From Beijerinckiaceae bacterium (GTDB taxonomy: Bacteria; Pseudomonadota; Alphaproteobacteria; Rhizobiales; Beijerinckiaceae): a stretch of 20,548 bases of DNA. Made by a program: the position numbers and the translations under genes. Location of the stretch: NCBI GenBank assembly GCA_947456315.1, contig CANGRU010000002.1, positions 1 through 20,548 of the forward strand, read 5' to 3'. Of this stretch, positions 20,121 through 20,548 are shown in pieces; within the stretch, counting starts at the first letter, position 1; every line of letters starts with the position of its first letter. Below the pieces are notes generated by a model. It saw only the letters and a program-made list of their open reading frames with translations, had not been told where the DNA came from and did no database searches.

Positions 20121-20548
20121 ATGAGTGTCCCGTTCATCACCCATGATCTCTTGCGTGGCGATGGCATTGCGCATGGATTTTTTACCCGCCAGGGCGGTGT
20201 GTCGGGTGGCGTCTATGCAAGCCTCAATGGCGGGCGTGGTTCACGCGATAATCCTGCTGATGTCGCGCAGAATTTGGCGCGCATGGCCGAGGCGCTGGGT
20301 GTGCAGCCTGACAAGTTCCTGCTGCCTTATCTCGTACATTCACCAGATTGTTTGGTCGTTCAGGCCCCGTTTGGCGCGGAGCGCCCCAAATGCGATGCGC
20401 TTGTCACCTCTACGCGCGGTTTGGCTTTGGGTGTGACGGGCGCTGATTGCGGTGTGCTTTTGTTTGCCGATCATCAGGCAGGTGTGATTGGTGCAGTCCA
20501 TGCCGGTTGGAAGGGTGCGTTCACAGGCGTGCTGGAATCGACCTTGCA
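20121..20548 (+). CDS. pgeF: Peptidoglycan editing factor PgeF (laccase-domain), partial
   Basis: The first ~142 residues of a roughly 250-residue cytoplasmic enzyme; the C-terminus is beyond the right edge. The family, earlier called multicopper polyphenol oxidase, removes wrongly inserted amino acids such as serine from muropeptide precursors, and related proteins act on purine nucleosides. Seen here: HGFFTRQGGVSGGVYASLN (18-36), LVHSPDC with His73, GADCGVLLF with Cys110 and GAVHAGWKGAF with His127; these match the His-Cys-His metal site. The ATG at 20121 follows the methyltransferase stop by 1 base, implying translational coupling. Confidence 0.94.
   Translation, partial: MSVPFITHDLLRGDGIAHGFFTRQGGVSGGVYASLNGGRGSRDNPADVAQNLARMAEALGVQPDKFLLPYLVHSPDCLVVQAPFGAERPKCDALVTSTRGLALGVTGADCGVLLFADHQAGVIGAVHAGWKGAFTGVLESTL

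Overview
The window reads as an ordinary chromosomal segment of an alphaproteobacterium, most likely Hyphomicrobiales (Rhizobiales). The evidence is high-GC coding sequence and several gene groupings that I know from that order: prs/rplY/pth/ychF, uvrC-pgsA-moaD-moaE, a MarR/OmpR-regulator/histidine-kinase set of the PetP-PetR type next to a branched-chain aminotransferase, YbjN-proC, and lgt-midA-pgeF. I cannot fix the family or genus. No phage, IS element, CRISPR array, rRNA or tRNA is visible.

Layout. 1-453 (-) is the 5' part of msrP with a Tat signal. 598-2027 (+) holds mtnP and apt, which act in sequence (methylthioadenosine to adenine to AMP). 2133-4232 (-) holds ychF followed by a double-hotdog MaoC protein. 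4431-4949 (+) is a ychJ/SEC-C gene and 4976-5353 (-) is an AT-rich orphan membrane-protein gene; both sit between ychF and pth. 5399-7918 (-) is prs, rplY and pth, with terminator-like hairpins in front of both rplY and pth. 8076-11526 (+) is uvrC, pgsA, moaD and moaE. 11671-12543 (-) is a branched-chain aminotransferase, divergent from a marR-petR-like-kinase operon (12661-15306, +). 15303-17432 (-) is ybjN-proC-tetR. 17433-17806 is a gene-free stretch. 17807-18064 (-) is ubiK. 18204-20548 (+) is lgt, a MidA/NDUFAF7-type methyltransferase, and the start of pgeF, which runs off the window.

Non-coding structure. The most striking feature is the gene-free stretch. It carries ten GANTC sites, the CcrM methylation motif of alphaproteobacteria, in 306 bp. 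By my reading the remaining ~20.2 kb has only about thirty. Nothing in the flanking genes explains this, and it could be a methylation-dependent cell-cycle or regulatory locus. A second theme is a dispersed ~85-bp palindromic repeat whose ends read GTCATTGCGAG and its complement. There are three full copies and at least two degraded ones, all intergenic, and two lie immediately beside intrinsic terminators. A third theme is the pair of hairpin and T-run structures placed just before the ribosome binding sites of rplY and pth, which suggests attenuation or read-through control.

Functional reading. Most genes are housekeeping: translation and ribosome quality (ychF, pth, rplY), nucleotide supply (prs, apt, mtnP), DNA repair (uvrC), phospholipid and lipoprotein synthesis (pgsA, lgt), molybdopterin (moaD, moaE, with the molybdoenzyme MsrP at the left edge), respiratory or ubiquinone support (ubiK, midA, and possibly the COQ9-like TetR protein), and peptidoglycan quality control (pgeF).
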